A stretch of DNA of 64,000 nt from Waterburya agarophytonicola KI4. Lineage in GTDB: Bacteria > Cyanobacteriota > Cyanobacteriia > Cyanobacteriales > Xenococcaceae. The notes beneath the pieces were generated by a model. The model was not told the DNA's origin. It saw only the letters and a program-made list of their open reading frames with translations, and made no database searches. The DNA lies in the NCBI RefSeq assembly GCF_020640915.1, contig NZ_JADWDC010000005.1, forward strand, positions 62,001-126,000. Reading direction: 5' to 3'. This document shows, piece by piece, positions 44,762 through 54,469 of the stretch (position 1 is its first letter; every line of letters starts with the position of its first letter). The position numbers were made by a program, and so were the translations under genes.

Positions 44762-45610
44762 ATGAATAATGAACTAAAAAAAAGATTGCATGAGTACTTA
44801 ATTCAAATAGTTCGAGAAAGAGATCCTTATCTGGCTTCTGGAGGACATTTCTTCGTTAGAGAGTATATTCGCGAGTTCTTGGGACAATATGGTGCAATAA
44901 AAGTTCATGAATTTCAGTTTCGAGGCAAAACTCATCAAAATTTGATTCTCAATCTCAACTCTGCTGCTGAGTCTAATTTACCCCCTATTTTGATTGGCGC
45001 ACATTATGACGGCGTACCTGGAACTCCTGGGGCTGATGATAATGCTACGGGAGTAGCAGTCTTATTGGAATTGGCAACGGTTTTTTCAACTAACCCTGTA
45101 AAATATCCCATCCAATTAGTAGCTTTCGATCTTGAAGAATACAATCGCGCGGGTAGTTTTGCATACGCTAAATATTTAAAAAATAAAAAGCAAAAATTGA
45201 GGCTAATGCTATCTTTGGAAATGCTGGGATATTGCGATCGCGCAGTCAATTCCCAGAGATATCCTGACATAATTAAGCCTTTCTATCCAGACACGGGGGA
45301 TTTCATCGCTTTAGTCGGTAACTCCAGTGCATTCCTCGATTTAGTCCGTCTCAGTCGGCAAATAAAACGCAATGGTACTCCCTGCCAAATACTGCCCGAT
45401 CCTAGTAGCGGTAAATTAGTCCCCATCACAGGATTTAGCGATCACTTTGCTTTTTGGCAACAAAAATACCGTGCCATTATGGTGACTGACACGGCAATGC
45501 TGCGCAATCCTCATTACCACAAGCCTAGCGATACCATCGATACCCTAGACTTAGATTTCTTGACTGATGTATGTCAAAGCTTGATTGCTGCATTAAAAAC
45601 AATTCAATAG
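44762..45610 (+). CDS. M28 family zinc aminopeptidase-like hydrolase
   Basis: A 282-residue co-catalytic zinc peptidase. Ligands and catalytic residues are visible: H81 and D83 in GAHYDGVPG, D92 in GADDNATG, and E125-E126 in AFDLEEYNRAGS. A late histidine lies in HYHKPSDTIDTLD. There is no signal peptide or membrane helix, so it should be cytoplasmic, unlike many secreted M28 enzymes. Glutaminyl-peptide cyclases share this fold, so an alternative activity cannot be excluded. The gene stands alone and converges with glgA. Confidence 0.87.
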   Translation: MNNELKKRLHEYLIQIVRERDPYLASGGHFFVREYIREFLGQYGAIKVHEFQFRGKTHQNLILNLNSAAESNLPPILIGAHYDGVPGTPGADDNATGVAVLLELATVFSTNPVKYPIQLVAFDLEEYNRAGSFAYAKYLKNKKQKLRLMLSLEMLGYCDRAVNSQRYPDIIKPFYPDTGDFIALVGNSSAFLDLVRLSRQIKRNGTPCQILPDPSSGKLVPITGFSDHFAFWQQKYRAIMVTDTAMLRNPHYHKPSDTIDTLDLDFLTDVCQSLIAALKTIQ

Positions 45611-45640
45611 AGCGAATCGTCATTCGTCCCTAGCAACCAA

Positions 45641-47119
45641 TTAATACTGATATTTAATGCGATCGTAAACATTAATATATTGCACCCCCGCACTCTTCCA
45701 AGAATAGTCATATTCCATTCCTTGCTGGACTAACTGCTCGAATTCCTTGGGATATTCATAGAACAAGCCGATCGCTCTTTCCATTGCCGATTCTAAAGCA
45801 TAGTTATCTGTTTGATAGAAGACATAGCCGTTGCGTTTTTCTGGAGCATGATTGAGATCGTAATCGCGATCGAATACCGTACTCAACAAGCCTCCCACGC
45901 CCCTCACAATTGGTACTGTACCGTATTTCAGACTAATTAACTGAGTCAAACCGCAGGGTTCAAATTTACTAGGCACGACTACCATATCTGCCCCTGCATA
46001 AATTAGGTGGGCTAATTCTTCATTGAAACCAAGCTCTAAATGTACGTCGGGGTTATCGTTAAGGAAGTGTTTTTCGTGCCAGAATTTGGCATTGACATCA
46101 GCGGAAGTTGCCGAACCCAACAACACAAATTGAGCCTTGCGATTGAGGGCATAATATATAGCATGGTGTACCTGATTCACACCTTTTTGATCGTCTAAGC
46201 GACCGATGTAGGCAATAATTGGCTTGTCAGAATCTGCTAGCAGTAATTGTTCCCGTAGAGCTTTTTTATTCTTAGCCTTTCCTTTTAGGTCGTCAATACC
46301 ATACATACTGGAAATTAGCTCGTCAGTTTCAGGATTCCACAGATTGTAATCAACACCATTGAGAATACCGCTAAATTTATCCTGATGAAGTTCTAAAGTA
46401 TGACCCAAACCATAGCCTACTTCTGTATAGCGAGCTTCCCAAGCGTGGTGAGGAGAAACTGTATTGACGTAGTTAGAATAAACGATTCCCCCTTTCATTA
46501 AATTGAGGGCAAAAGGATTAAAATTATCTCGCAAGCGATCGTAATGGAAATAGTATTCAGGTCGATTCAAACCTGTTGCTTCTAAAATTTCATTACCGCA
46601 ATTTCCTTGATGCCTAAAGTTGTGAATGGTGTAACAAACTCGTTGGCGTTCCATACCATAATACTGATACATTTCATATAGCATTACAGGAATTAAGCCA
46701 GTTTGCCAGTCATGACAATGAATTATATCGGGACGCTTGTTACTCTTTAGTAAAAATTCCATTGCTGCTTTACTAAAGAAAGCAAAGCGCATCGGATCGT
46801 CGTGTCCGCCATATACATAGCCTCGATTGAAAAACTCATCTTGGCTTTTGGGCTGAATGAAGAAGCAAAGTCTACCGTGTACCCAACCGCAGAAAACATC
46901 GCATTTAATTTCACCACCGTACCAAGGTACGCCCAAGTCGCGATATGCATCGTGCAACCCCCATATATGGTCGTATCTCATGCAGTCATACATGGGCAGA
47001 ATTAGCTCAACACAGTTACCTCGATTTTCTAATTCTCGACTCAACCCATAAACTACATCTCCCAAACCGCCAGCTTTAATTACAGGAGCGCATTCGGAGG
47101 CAATTTGCACGATGTACAT
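45641..47119 (-). CDS. glgA: glycogen (starch) synthase
   Basis: A 492-residue GT5 glycogen synthase that elongates alpha-1,4-glucan with ADP-glucose. The ADP-glucose motif KAGGLGD is at residues 15-21 in MYIVQIASECAPVIKAGGLGD. Other blocks are RPDIIHCHDWQTGLIPV, VNTVSPHHAWEA, GILNGVDYNLWNPE, IAYIGRLDDQKGV, and VPSKFEPCGLTQLISLKYG with the retaining glutamate. The sequence type is the starch-synthase III/IV-like paralogue that many cyanobacteria carry beside a second GlgA. GAGG lies about nine bases before the ATG. It converges with the M28 gene and is separated from the sugar transferase gene by about 120 bases. Confidence 0.95.
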   Translation of the reverse strand: MYIVQIASECAPVIKAGGLGDVVYGLSRELENRGNCVELILPMYDCMRYDHIWGLHDAYRDLGVPWYGGEIKCDVFCGWVHGRLCFFIQPKSQDEFFNRGYVYGGHDDPMRFAFFSKAAMEFLLKSNKRPDIIHCHDWQTGLIPVMLYEMYQYYGMERQRVCYTIHNFRHQGNCGNEILEATGLNRPEYYFHYDRLRDNFNPFALNLMKGGIVYSNYVNTVSPHHAWEARYTEVGYGLGHTLELHQDKFSGILNGVDYNLWNPETDELISSMYGIDDLKGKAKNKKALREQLLLADSDKPIIAYIGRLDDQKGVNQVHHAIYYALNRKAQFVLLGSATSADVNAKFWHEKHFLNDNPDVHLELGFNEELAHLIYAGADMVVVPSKFEPCGLTQLISLKYGTVPIVRGVGGLLSTVFDRDYDLNHAPEKRNGYVFYQTDNYALESAMERAIGLFYEYPKEFEQLVQQGMEYDYSWKSAGVQYINVYDRIKYQY

Positions 47120-47239
47120 ATGTTAATCCTCGCTTAATAAAACTTTATATTTATCTATTTTTATTAAAATAATAGACCACAAAATAACTTTACGCGGACT
47201 AATTGAGGGAAAATAATAAAAATATTATTCTAGAAACTG

Positions 47240-47968
47240 CTAATAAGCACCATTATTGCGGGGAAAAATAATTACGCCAATAGTTTTGTAGACAATCCAT
47301 AAATCTAAGAGCCAATTGTGGCTAGTGGCATAGTAAACGTCTATTTTTACTCTTTGAGGATAGGGTATATCGTTTCTACCTGATACTTGCCACAAACCAG
47401 TGATACCAGGCTTGATTGTGAGTACTGTGTTGATTTTACGACCGTATTTCGGCAATTCTTCGGGAACTAAAGGTCTAGGACCAACGACGCTCATTTCTCC
47501 CTTGAGTACGTTCCAAAATTGAGGAAATTCATCAAGGCTAGTCAATCGTAAAAATTTACCTACTTTAGTAATTCTGGGATCTTGCTTTATTTTAAAATTA
47601 TCTTGGAACTCTTCTCGCATGTCCTCGGAATCTTCCATAATGGTTTCTAGCATCCGATCTGCATTGTTAACCATCGTTCTGAATTTGATGCAGTTAAAAG
47701 GTCGATGATTTCTCCCAATTCTCTCTTGGACATAAAAAATTGGTCCTTTCGAGTTGAGGGCGATCGATATCATTAAAATCAAATATACGGGAGAAAATAC
47801 AGTTAGTACAAATAAAGCAAAAACTATATCAAATATACGTTTAATAAGATTTCCGTTTAAAACAGAGAAAGACTGATTCAATCGAGGAAGATTGAAGAAA
47901 GATTGAAAACCTTTTCTAACTAGTCCTTGTACTACTTTAACGGAAATAAGTTGGCTGTTAGCAGTCAT
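47240..47968 (-). CDS. sugar transferase (polyprenyl-phosphate phosphoglycosyltransferase)
   Basis: A 242-residue bacterial sugar transferase of the WbaP/WcaJ C-terminal type. It starts exopolysaccharide or O-antigen repeat synthesis by linking the first sugar phosphate to undecaprenyl phosphate. The single re-entrant hydrophobic helix is IFDIVFALFVLTVFSPVYLIL. The catalytic block is GPIFYVQERIGRNHRPFNCIKFRTM, followed by RITKVGKFLRLTSLDEFPQFWNVLKGEMSVVGPRP and KPGITGLWQVSGRN. It lacks the four N-terminal membrane helices of long forms. AAGGAG lies just before the ATG. It is third in line after two glycosyltransferase genes on the same strand. Confidence 0.93.
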   Translation of the reverse strand: MTANSQLISVKVVQGLVRKGFQSFFNLPRLNQSFSVLNGNLIKRIFDIVFALFVLTVFSPVYLILMISIALNSKGPIFYVQERIGRNHRPFNCIKFRTMVNNADRMLETIMEDSEDMREEFQDNFKIKQDPRITKVGKFLRLTSLDEFPQFWNVLKGEMSVVGPRPLVPEELPKYGRKINTVLTIKPGITGLWQVSGRNDIPYPQRVKIDVYYATSHNWLLDLWIVYKTIGVIIFPRNNGAY

Positions 47969-48063
47969 CTTACTCCTTCACACATCACACCACACTGTCC
48001 AATAATAAAGCCATTAAGTATTATTTTGCTGAAAAATAACTAACAAAAACAGACTTTAATAGC

Positions 48064-49206
48064 TCACTTTCCTTGTTTCCACTCCCCATAGCAATCTTCA
48101 ATAAATTGTAAATAAGATTGTTTAAAAATCGTCGGACTAAAGTTATTTGCTTGGGAACGACAGTTTTCTGGGTCAATTTGATTTTGTAATTGCTCAAATT
48201 CTATTACTGCCTTAGCTAAAGCATCGGACTTTTGAACGTTAAAAAACAAACCCGTACCGTTTTGGGGATCGACTCTAATATCTTTGACTGTTTCTAATGC
48301 ACCTCCTTTTCCATAAGCAATTACTGGTGTACCACAAGCTTGTGCTTCGACTAAAGCTATGCCAAAATCTTCACAAGCTGCATAAACAAAAGCTTTTGCT
48401 TTAGTTATGTATTTTTTGACTACATTATGCGGTTGCCAGCCCAAAACTCGAACATGGGGTTCTGCAAGCTGACGTATTTCATCTATTTGCGAACCTTCTC
48501 CAATAATTACTAGAGGTTTTTTGAGTTTATTAAAAGCCTTTACGATTAAGCATATTTGTTTATAACTTACTAATCGGGAAATTGTCAGATAGAAATCTTC
48601 TTTTTCTGGGCAAAACTCAAATTTTTCTAGATTTACGGGAGGATAAATTACTTTTGCTGGGCGACGATAACAACGCCAAATACGTTGAGCTGTGTGTTGG
48701 GAATTGGCAATGAAATAGTCAACTCGGTTTGCCGAAATAACATCCCAGGTTCGCAAACGATGAAGGATATACCTTGCGATCGCGCCTTGAACTCCTTTTC
48801 CCTTGCGATCGCCTTTTAAGTAATCAAAGGTTAGATCCCAAGCATAGCGCATTGGAGTATGGCAATAGCAAATATGTAATTGATGGGGATTAGTTAAGAC
48901 TCCTTTCGCTACTGCATGAGATGAAGAGAGAATAATATCATAATGATTGAGATCTAACTGCTCGATGGCGATGGGTAACAAGGGTAAGTATTTTTGTACG
49001 CCATTGCGAGCTTGGGGAAATTTTTGCAGAAAAGTAGTACTGATTTCTCTTTGATAGAGATAGCTTTCTGGGTTAGTTGATTCAAAGTCAATCAAGGCAT
49101 AGAGATCAGCATCGATATGTTGCAAAATTTCTTGCACCACTAGTTCCGATCCCCCTGTGGCTTTGGGAGTCAGCCATTCGTGTACTAAAGCATAGTTTAA
49201 ATCCAC
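48064..49206 (-). CDS. glycosyltransferase family 4
   Basis: A 380-residue GT-B glycosyltransferase, starting from GTG. The N-terminal acceptor half has ALVHEWLTPKATGGSELVVQ, ILSSSHAVAKGVL and ICYCHTPMRYAWDLTFDYL. The C-terminal donor half has YPPVNLEKF, YLTISRLVSYKQICLIVKAF, VRVLGWQ and the signature CEDFGIALVEAQACGTPVIAYGKGGALETV with the EX7E glutamates. It probably adds a sugar from a nucleotide sugar to a polysaccharide repeat unit. It lies nine bases from the end of the upstream GT39 gene and 95 bases before the sugar transferase gene, so the three are probably one transcript. Confidence 0.92.
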   Translation of the reverse strand: MDLNYALVHEWLTPKATGGSELVVQEILQHIDADLYALIDFESTNPESYLYQREISTTFLQKFPQARNGVQKYLPLLPIAIEQLDLNHYDIILSSSHAVAKGVLTNPHQLHICYCHTPMRYAWDLTFDYLKGDRKGKGVQGAIARYILHRLRTWDVISANRVDYFIANSQHTAQRIWRCYRRPAKVIYPPVNLEKFEFCPEKEDFYLTISRLVSYKQICLIVKAFNKLKKPLVIIGEGSQIDEIRQLAEPHVRVLGWQPHNVVKKYITKAKAFVYAACEDFGIALVEAQACGTPVIAYGKGGALETVKDIRVDPQNGTGLFFNVQKSDALAKAVIEFEQLQNQIDPENCRSQANNFSPTIFKQSYLQFIEDCYGEWKQGK

Positions 49207-49215
49207 AATATTTGA

Positions 49216-50802
49216 TTATTGATTACTAATTAATTGCCATGTTATGCCGTCTAATTGTTTGCCTAGTTTGACATATTCTTGGAATTCTAAGCGGTTTAAA
49301 GCATCTCGATCTACTAGGAAGTAAACTGGCTTGGTTTGTTGCCAAAGTTCTTTTAATCGATCGTCGGTAGCAGGAATAATAACGCGATCGCTATAAAATT
49401 CTAGAGAAGGTCGTAAATTGGGATAAGCAGTATAGATGTTTTGTTGGGGAGGAGTATGCTGCTGAATGCTTGTAGCTAAAGGTTTGACTGGGAAAGCTTC
49501 GTTTAATTCCCACAACCAATAGTTAGAATTGAATAAAAATAATAATGCTAGATAAAAACCAGCAATGATTGTAGGTATAAAGTAGGGAGAAGAAGATAAA
49601 AGAAAAAATGAAGCAATGCTAAATATTAGAGCAATAAATCCCGTAAGGATCGCTAAACCTGGTTCTATTTGACCGCTTAATCCGAAATAAATAGTACCTA
49701 CCCAGCAAACTATTGCTAGTAATGTCATAGATATTTTCCAACTAGGAAAATAAATATTTTGCTCCCAGGAGATCTCCAAACTAGCCCCAATAAATAAAGA
49801 CAACCCAGGGTATATGGGCATAATATACCAAGGTAATTTAGTCACCATTAAAGAAGTAGCCAGTAAATAAACCCCGCACCAAATTAGAGCCAGTTTTGCC
49901 CAACTGAGATGATAATTTTTGCCAGCCACTCGAAGTCCATAAGGCAGAAATATGAGCCAGGGCAGGCTGTATTTAGCAATTTCTGACAAATAATACCAAG
50001 GAGGATGAGAAACGTGGCTGACAGGCTCCCAGATACGGTTGAAGGTCTGTTTGCCCAAACTAATCCCCAAGAAATCCGACCCATAGTGGAAATATTGTAA
50101 TAAATACCAAGCGATCGCAGGAATAACTCCTAAAATAACTCCGACCCAAAAATGGGGAGTAAGTAATAATTTAGGGCTATCCCAAAGGAGGAAAATTATG
50201 ATAATTCCCCCCAACAATATTCCCATCATGATGCCTTTGGTCAGACAGATCGAACCAAGTCCCAAACCAGCCCCCAACAACCACCTGGGATCTTTGCGTC
50301 CTCGCAACAAACACCACACAGCAAAGCAAAACCAGCAGTTGATTGCACCGTCTAGCATTGCTACTCTACCGTGACGAGCTATGGGCAAGAAGGTTAAATA
50401 TACTAAAGCAGAAAAAATGGCTGCTGGGCGGGAGACAAATAGCTCTCTCCCAATTTTATAGAGCAAGGGGACAGAACAAGCAGAAAGTAATGCAGGAAAT
50501 AATCGAGTACTCCATTCGCCGATCCCAAACAAGCTATAGGAAAAAGCAACTAGCCAATGTATCAACGGGGGTTTATTCCAATAAGGATCGTCGTAATTAA
50601 TCGTAGGATAAAGCCAAGTATTGCTATCGGGAAAACCGCGCCAAATATTACGGGCGACTCCCGCGACAATACCCTCATCCCAATCTCTTAACGGCAGATT
50701 TCCTAGTCCAGAAGTATAAAGAGCGATCGCTATAACTAATAAACTCAGGACACAAAAGCGATCGCTATTAAATAGTTTCTTCCATGTCCCCAATCTCTCC
50801 AT
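49216..50802 (-). CDS. glycosyltransferase family 39 (ArnT-like) membrane protein
   Basis: A 528-residue integral membrane glycosyltransferase with about 10-12 hydrophobic helices. The first loop has LPLRDWDEGIVAGVARNIW, with the acidic pair used by GT39/ArnT enzymes, followed by WNKPPLIHWLVAFSYSLFG and WSTRLFPALLSACSVPLLYKIGRELF. The C-terminal about 100 residues form a soluble periplasmic part. Such enzymes transfer a sugar from polyprenyl phosphate to lipid or protein on the outer face of the inner membrane. It lies nine bases after the ssb stop and nine before the GT4 gene. The acceptor is unknown. Confidence 0.9.
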   Translation of the reverse strand: MERLGTWKKLFNSDRFCVLSLLVIAIALYTSGLGNLPLRDWDEGIVAGVARNIWRGFPDSNTWLYPTINYDDPYWNKPPLIHWLVAFSYSLFGIGEWSTRLFPALLSACSVPLLYKIGRELFVSRPAAIFSALVYLTFLPIARHGRVAMLDGAINCWFCFAVWCLLRGRKDPRWLLGAGLGLGSICLTKGIMMGILLGGIIIIFLLWDSPKLLLTPHFWVGVILGVIPAIAWYLLQYFHYGSDFLGISLGKQTFNRIWEPVSHVSHPPWYYLSEIAKYSLPWLIFLPYGLRVAGKNYHLSWAKLALIWCGVYLLATSLMVTKLPWYIMPIYPGLSLFIGASLEISWEQNIYFPSWKISMTLLAIVCWVGTIYFGLSGQIEPGLAILTGFIALIFSIASFFLLSSSPYFIPTIIAGFYLALLFLFNSNYWLWELNEAFPVKPLATSIQQHTPPQQNIYTAYPNLRPSLEFYSDRVIIPATDDRLKELWQQTKPVYFLVDRDALNRLEFQEYVKLGKQLDGITWQLISNQ

Positions 50803-50811
50803 CTCCCTGTC

Positions 50812-51168
50812 CTATTCAGGGTATCCGCTAACTGCACCAGGGTCATTATCTCTTTTCGAGCCTAACAATTCTAAGCGATCGACTTTAATCGTAGGGCGCG
50901 ATCGCAATCCTCCTGTATTTTTATCCGTCCAGGTTTCAATCTTCAAAGATCCCTGAATGCCGATTAATTTGCCTTTTTGAACATAGTTTCCCGCTATTTC
51001 TGCCGTTTTGCCCCATATTTCGAGATTAAACCAGTCTGGTTGCTCGCTATTACGGCTACGACGGTTAACCGCCAAAGGCAATTTACATAAAACCGAACCC
51101 GATTGAAAGTGAATTATTTCTGGCGCAGCACCAGCACGACCAACTAAATTAACTACATTAAGGCTCAT
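50812..51168 (-). CDS. ssb: single-stranded DNA-binding protein
   Basis: A 118-residue OB-fold protein. It begins MSLNVVNLVGRAGAAPEIIHF and has the typical LPLAVNRRSRNSEQPDWFNLEIWGKTAEIAGNYVQKGKLIGIQGSLK. The tail is short and lacks the classic DDIPF end, as in other short cyanobacterial SSBs. It binds single-stranded DNA in replication and repair. Three glycosyltransferase genes follow closely on the same strand, the first only nine bases away, which is an unusual partner set for ssb. Confidence 0.92.
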   Translation of the reverse strand: MSLNVVNLVGRAGAAPEIIHFQSGSVLCKLPLAVNRRSRNSEQPDWFNLEIWGKTAEIAGNYVQKGKLIGIQGSLKIETWTDKNTGGLRSRPTIKVDRLELLGSKRDNDPGAVSGYPE

Positions 51169-51370
51169 GGCTTCGATCCAACTAAATAGTACTAAAGAAC
51201 TGAATAATGACTTTTTAGTCTAGCAAATTATGTACTCCTAATTCCACAGAAATTGCTTTGGGTCAATATTTTTTATCGATCGATATTACAACACTTATTG
51301 ATAACCCTCGCCAACAGTCAAAAATTGATAGTATATTGTATCGAGATAAGATTGGTGATGGTGAATCTTG

Positions 51371-52105
51371 GTGTCCAAAGCACTTTCTAGCTGGCAGAAA
51401 ATGTTGAATCAACTTCTTAAGGATAAGCAGCTGCGCAAAACAATCGGATGGTTGTTGGCGATCGCGATCGCCGCTTTTTTGTGGTACTTAAATTGGAAAT
51501 TGTTCCTAGCTACCACAATGGGTATAGGCTTGATGTCTTTGTCTTATTTACTGCAAAATTATTATTGGCAACATTATTGTCGAAAATGGCAAAGTTTCTT
51601 GGTGGGTTCAAACCGTCAGCTAATTTTGGCGGTTGGGAGTGGTGCGATAGGTTCTTTTTGTACCTATTTAGCAGTTTCAGTGTGGGCTGATGCGGAAAAC
51701 CAATGGTTGGCAACTGGGGCAATTCTACAGGGTTTTGCAAGTCTAACTACTCTATCAGTATTACTGTGGTCATTAGGTAAAAGGAGAGACAATACAAAAG
51801 AAAACAAGTTAGATAATTTATTAATTAATTTGACTGATAGTGACTCTTTAAAACGGTTAGTTGCTATTAGACAACTAACTCGTTTATTGATTAGTAATCG
51901 TTTGACATCAGACCATTATGCCCAATCAATTGAATATTTTAGTTTGATGTTATCCGAGCCTCAATTACCGATAGTTAAAAATGCTTTATTAGAAAGTTTG
52001 GAACTTTTAGATTCAAAAGAAATAGCTAAATTAAAATCTCAACAGGTAAAAATACCAATTAATTTACAACACTCCCATAAATCTGTCAAAGCATTGCAAG
52101 ATTAG
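51371..52105 (+). CDS. cyanobacterial membrane protein with helical C-terminal domain
   Basis: About 244 residues. The start is uncertain: GTG at 51371 or TTG at 51368. Four hydrophobic segments lie in the first half (about 24-40, 44-62, 85-108 and 114-136). The segments RQLILAVGSGAIGSFCTYLAVSVWADAENQWLATGAILQGF are well formed. The C-terminal about 100 residues are soluble and helical (DSDSLKRLVAIRQLTRLL, ALLESLELLDSKEI) and look like HEAT-type repeats. No family with known function was recognised. It diverges from ssb and converges on the GTPase gene. Confidence 0.75.
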   Translation: MSKALSSWQKMLNQLLKDKQLRKTIGWLLAIAIAAFLWYLNWKLFLATTMGIGLMSLSYLLQNYYWQHYCRKWQSFLVGSNRQLILAVGSGAIGSFCTYLAVSVWADAENQWLATGAILQGFASLTTLSVLLWSLGKRRDNTKENKLDNLLINLTDSDSLKRLVAIRQLTRLLISNRLTSDHYAQSIEYFSLMLSEPQLPIVKNALLESLELLDSKEIAKLKSQQVKIPINLQHSHKSVKALQD

Positions 52106-52119
52106 TCACGAATAAAAAG

Positions 52120-54015
52120 CTATTTTTGGAGATAAAACTGATATCTTTCTTTTAATTGAGTTACAGTCAAATCCTTAGTCCAATACTCCACCAAAGCATG
52201 ACCAAACGCCCACGCATCATTATCTGCTCGATTATTATCTAATAATAAAGACCATAAAGAACGCAGATCGAAGTTACCAATACTAGCATCGTCATTTAGC
52301 AAAGTATATAAATCATAAGCCATTTGAAGCTTGCCAATAACTACAGGTGCTTGTTCTACGGGGATTTGTTCCGCTAGAATATAAGCCAAGGCGTTACTAC
52401 CAGTAGACATAGTGGAAATAACTTGCAGGATGGGACTTTTAAGGAATGCGGTTAAACCTTGAGTAGTAGCCATCTGGCGGGTATAGCGATCGATAATCTT
52501 GGCAGCAGACTGACTGCGGGCTTCTAAATTGCGCAAGAAACGGGCTAAACGGAGTTGCTTGGCAGGGGCGATCGCCTGGATTAATTCCAGAGATAAACTT
52601 TCCACACCCCACCCAAGGCGATTATTGGCTTTATCTTCCGTCACAATAGGTAAGATTAGATCGCAGATATCTCCTAATTGTTCGGCGCGATAAGCCGTAG
52701 CCTCGCGGATTGATTTCTCTTTGGGTTTGTTTCCTTCTCGCCAGTCATAGGGGGGATTCCATTCGCGAATGGGGCGCAAGCGATCGACTTGGGTAACAAT
52801 TCCCACTGCCCTAAGATCGGGCAGGTCTTCTTTTAAGGCGTGGAGAAAATCTAGATCCATTTGTAGGGCTGGATCTAAAGCGGGAGTAACTAATAATAAT
52901 AAATCGGCAGTAATTGCATAATCTAAAACCTGTTCTCTAAACTCTGGGCGGTTTACCTGTTCGTAACCAGGAGTGTCTAAGAGGTTGAGGGTTTCTTTAG
53001 TGGAAGTTTGCCAGGTGTAGGTTTTAATTTTATCCGTACTGGGCAAAACATCAACTTCTGCTTGATCCGCCTGAAACAGAGTATTAATTAGACTACTTTT
53101 TCCCGCACCAGTACGACCGACTAAAATAATATTAACGGGTTTTTGAACTACTTCTTCGGGGGATTCTGCCGACTCTAAAATTTCTTTGAGGGTTTTAGTT
53201 TGGGCTTTAGGAATAGCTGGCTGGGATTCTACTTCAGGAAGAGTTATAGTCTCATCTCCGTATAAGGCGATCGCCTGTTGAGCTAGATTTTTTAATGCTG
53301 TTTCTCGCATTAATTGACCTAAATTGACTAATAACTCTTGATTTGCTTGACTATTAAACTTTTTGGTTGCTTGTTTAGCTGCTGCTGCTGCTGGATTAAT
53401 CAGCCATTGCGACCAATTGAATACTTGACCCAATTTTTGTAGAGATGGTTCTAGCTGACGATAGGTTTCATATGCTTCGTATGCTTTACCAATAGACACT
53501 CGATTTAAAACAGGAGAAAGCTTTTGCATCATGCGATCCGTATCGTCTACCGTACCCCGAATTAAACCGTAAGCCTGGGGGATATAAATATTAAGCAGAG
53601 GGCGTTTGACTTCAGGATTGTATACTTGGGCGATCGCTCCAACTAATTCTTGACATCGCTGCCAAAAAGTCTGCCAATCTTGCCAAATTGGTTCGTCTGT
53701 TTTAGTTTTAGCAATAATTTCTGTCAAGGAAGCATTAATTTGTTGTTGCTTGTCTCCTCTTGCTTCAATCTCTGGAGTTTCGCGATCCAACTCTCGATCT
53801 ATTTCCTCCATGACTTCTTGTATTTCAGTCAAAGCTGGTTTTGTCCACTTCACTAACAACCAACGCCAGAGGGCAAAAACTATGACTACAATGCCCCAAA
53901 CCCAGTTAATACCCCAGTCGTGAATTTGCGAACCCGCTGCAATTAAGAGAAAAATTACAATAGCTGCGATCGGTAAAACCAAAATCCCAACCTGCCAAGG
54001 TTTGATATTTACCAT
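52120..54015 (-). CDS. membrane-associated GTPase (Era/YcjX-like)
   Basis: A 631-residue protein. Two membrane helices lie near residues 8-28 and 38-56. A helical region follows to about 290. The GTPase domain then shows G1 GRTGAGKSSLINTLF near residue 300, G3 LLDTPGYEQ and G4 IVTQVDRLRP. The C-terminal domain is helical, with a short hydrophobic part. The layout resembles the cyanobacterial DUF697/YcjX-like GTPases, thought to act at the membrane, but no function is established. AAGGAG lies five bases before the ATG, which settles the start. The gene converges with a membrane protein gene. Confidence 0.88.
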   Translation of the reverse strand: MVNIKPWQVGILVLPIAAIVIFLLIAAGSQIHDWGINWVWGIVVIVFALWRWLLVKWTKPALTEIQEVMEEIDRELDRETPEIEARGDKQQQINASLTEIIAKTKTDEPIWQDWQTFWQRCQELVGAIAQVYNPEVKRPLLNIYIPQAYGLIRGTVDDTDRMMQKLSPVLNRVSIGKAYEAYETYRQLEPSLQKLGQVFNWSQWLINPAAAAAKQATKKFNSQANQELLVNLGQLMRETALKNLAQQAIALYGDETITLPEVESQPAIPKAQTKTLKEILESAESPEEVVQKPVNIILVGRTGAGKSSLINTLFQADQAEVDVLPSTDKIKTYTWQTSTKETLNLLDTPGYEQVNRPEFREQVLDYAITADLLLLVTPALDPALQMDLDFLHALKEDLPDLRAVGIVTQVDRLRPIREWNPPYDWREGNKPKEKSIREATAYRAEQLGDICDLILPIVTEDKANNRLGWGVESLSLELIQAIAPAKQLRLARFLRNLEARSQSAAKIIDRYTRQMATTQGLTAFLKSPILQVISTMSTGSNALAYILAEQIPVEQAPVVIGKLQMAYDLYTLLNDDASIGNFDLRSLWSLLLDNNRADNDAWAFGHALVEYWTKDLTVTQLKERYQFYLQK

Positions 54016-54088
54016 TGTTTCTCCTTTACCTTCTATTTGCTTTTATCCTAGCGACATTTTTGAGAAATCCAAAAAAGGTGTTGTCGAT

Positions 54089-54469
54089 CTAGCATTTCAA
54101 TAAATCAACATCATATAAAATAAATTTGCGATCGCGCGTAATTATAGTCAAGTTTAAAAACTTAGCTTGAGCAATTAAAATGCGATCGAAAGGATCTAGA
54201 TGGTGTTTGGGTAATTTTTCAATTATTAAAGTTTCTTCAATTTTGATTGGTAAAGGTTTAAAGTTGTTTTGTTCGATCTGTTCTAAGAAGTCATCGGGAG
54301 ATTTCAACTTACCAATAGACTTTTTAATCGCAATTTCCCAAGTAGATGCAGCAGAGACAAAGACTATGTTGTTAGGATCGGCAATTTTTGTTTTAGCTTC
54401 GGTGGTTAAACTCAAATCATTGGCTAACCACCAAATCAAAGCATGAGTATCTAGAAGATATTGTGTCAC
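54089..54469 (-). CDS. PIN domain toxin (VapC-like)
   Basis: A 126-residue PIN-domain RNase. The acidic metal ligands are visible: D7 in YLLDTHALIWW, E45 in ASTWEIAIK, D92 or D95 in LDPFDRILIAQA, and D113 in TIITRD. Such toxins cut RNA (tRNA or rRNA in tested cases) until bound by their antitoxin. It starts with GTG, and its first base pairs overlap the TGA of the antitoxin gene (GTGA, four bases), the classic layout of a coupled toxin-antitoxin operon. The module sits between the GTPase and DUF4126 genes and is likely mobile. Confidence 0.93.
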   Translation of the reverse strand: MTQYLLDTHALIWWLANDLSLTTEAKTKIADPNNIVFVSAASTWEIAIKKSIGKLKSPDDFLEQIEQNNFKPLPIKIEETLIIEKLPKHHLDPFDRILIAQAKFLNLTIITRDRKFILYDVDLLKC

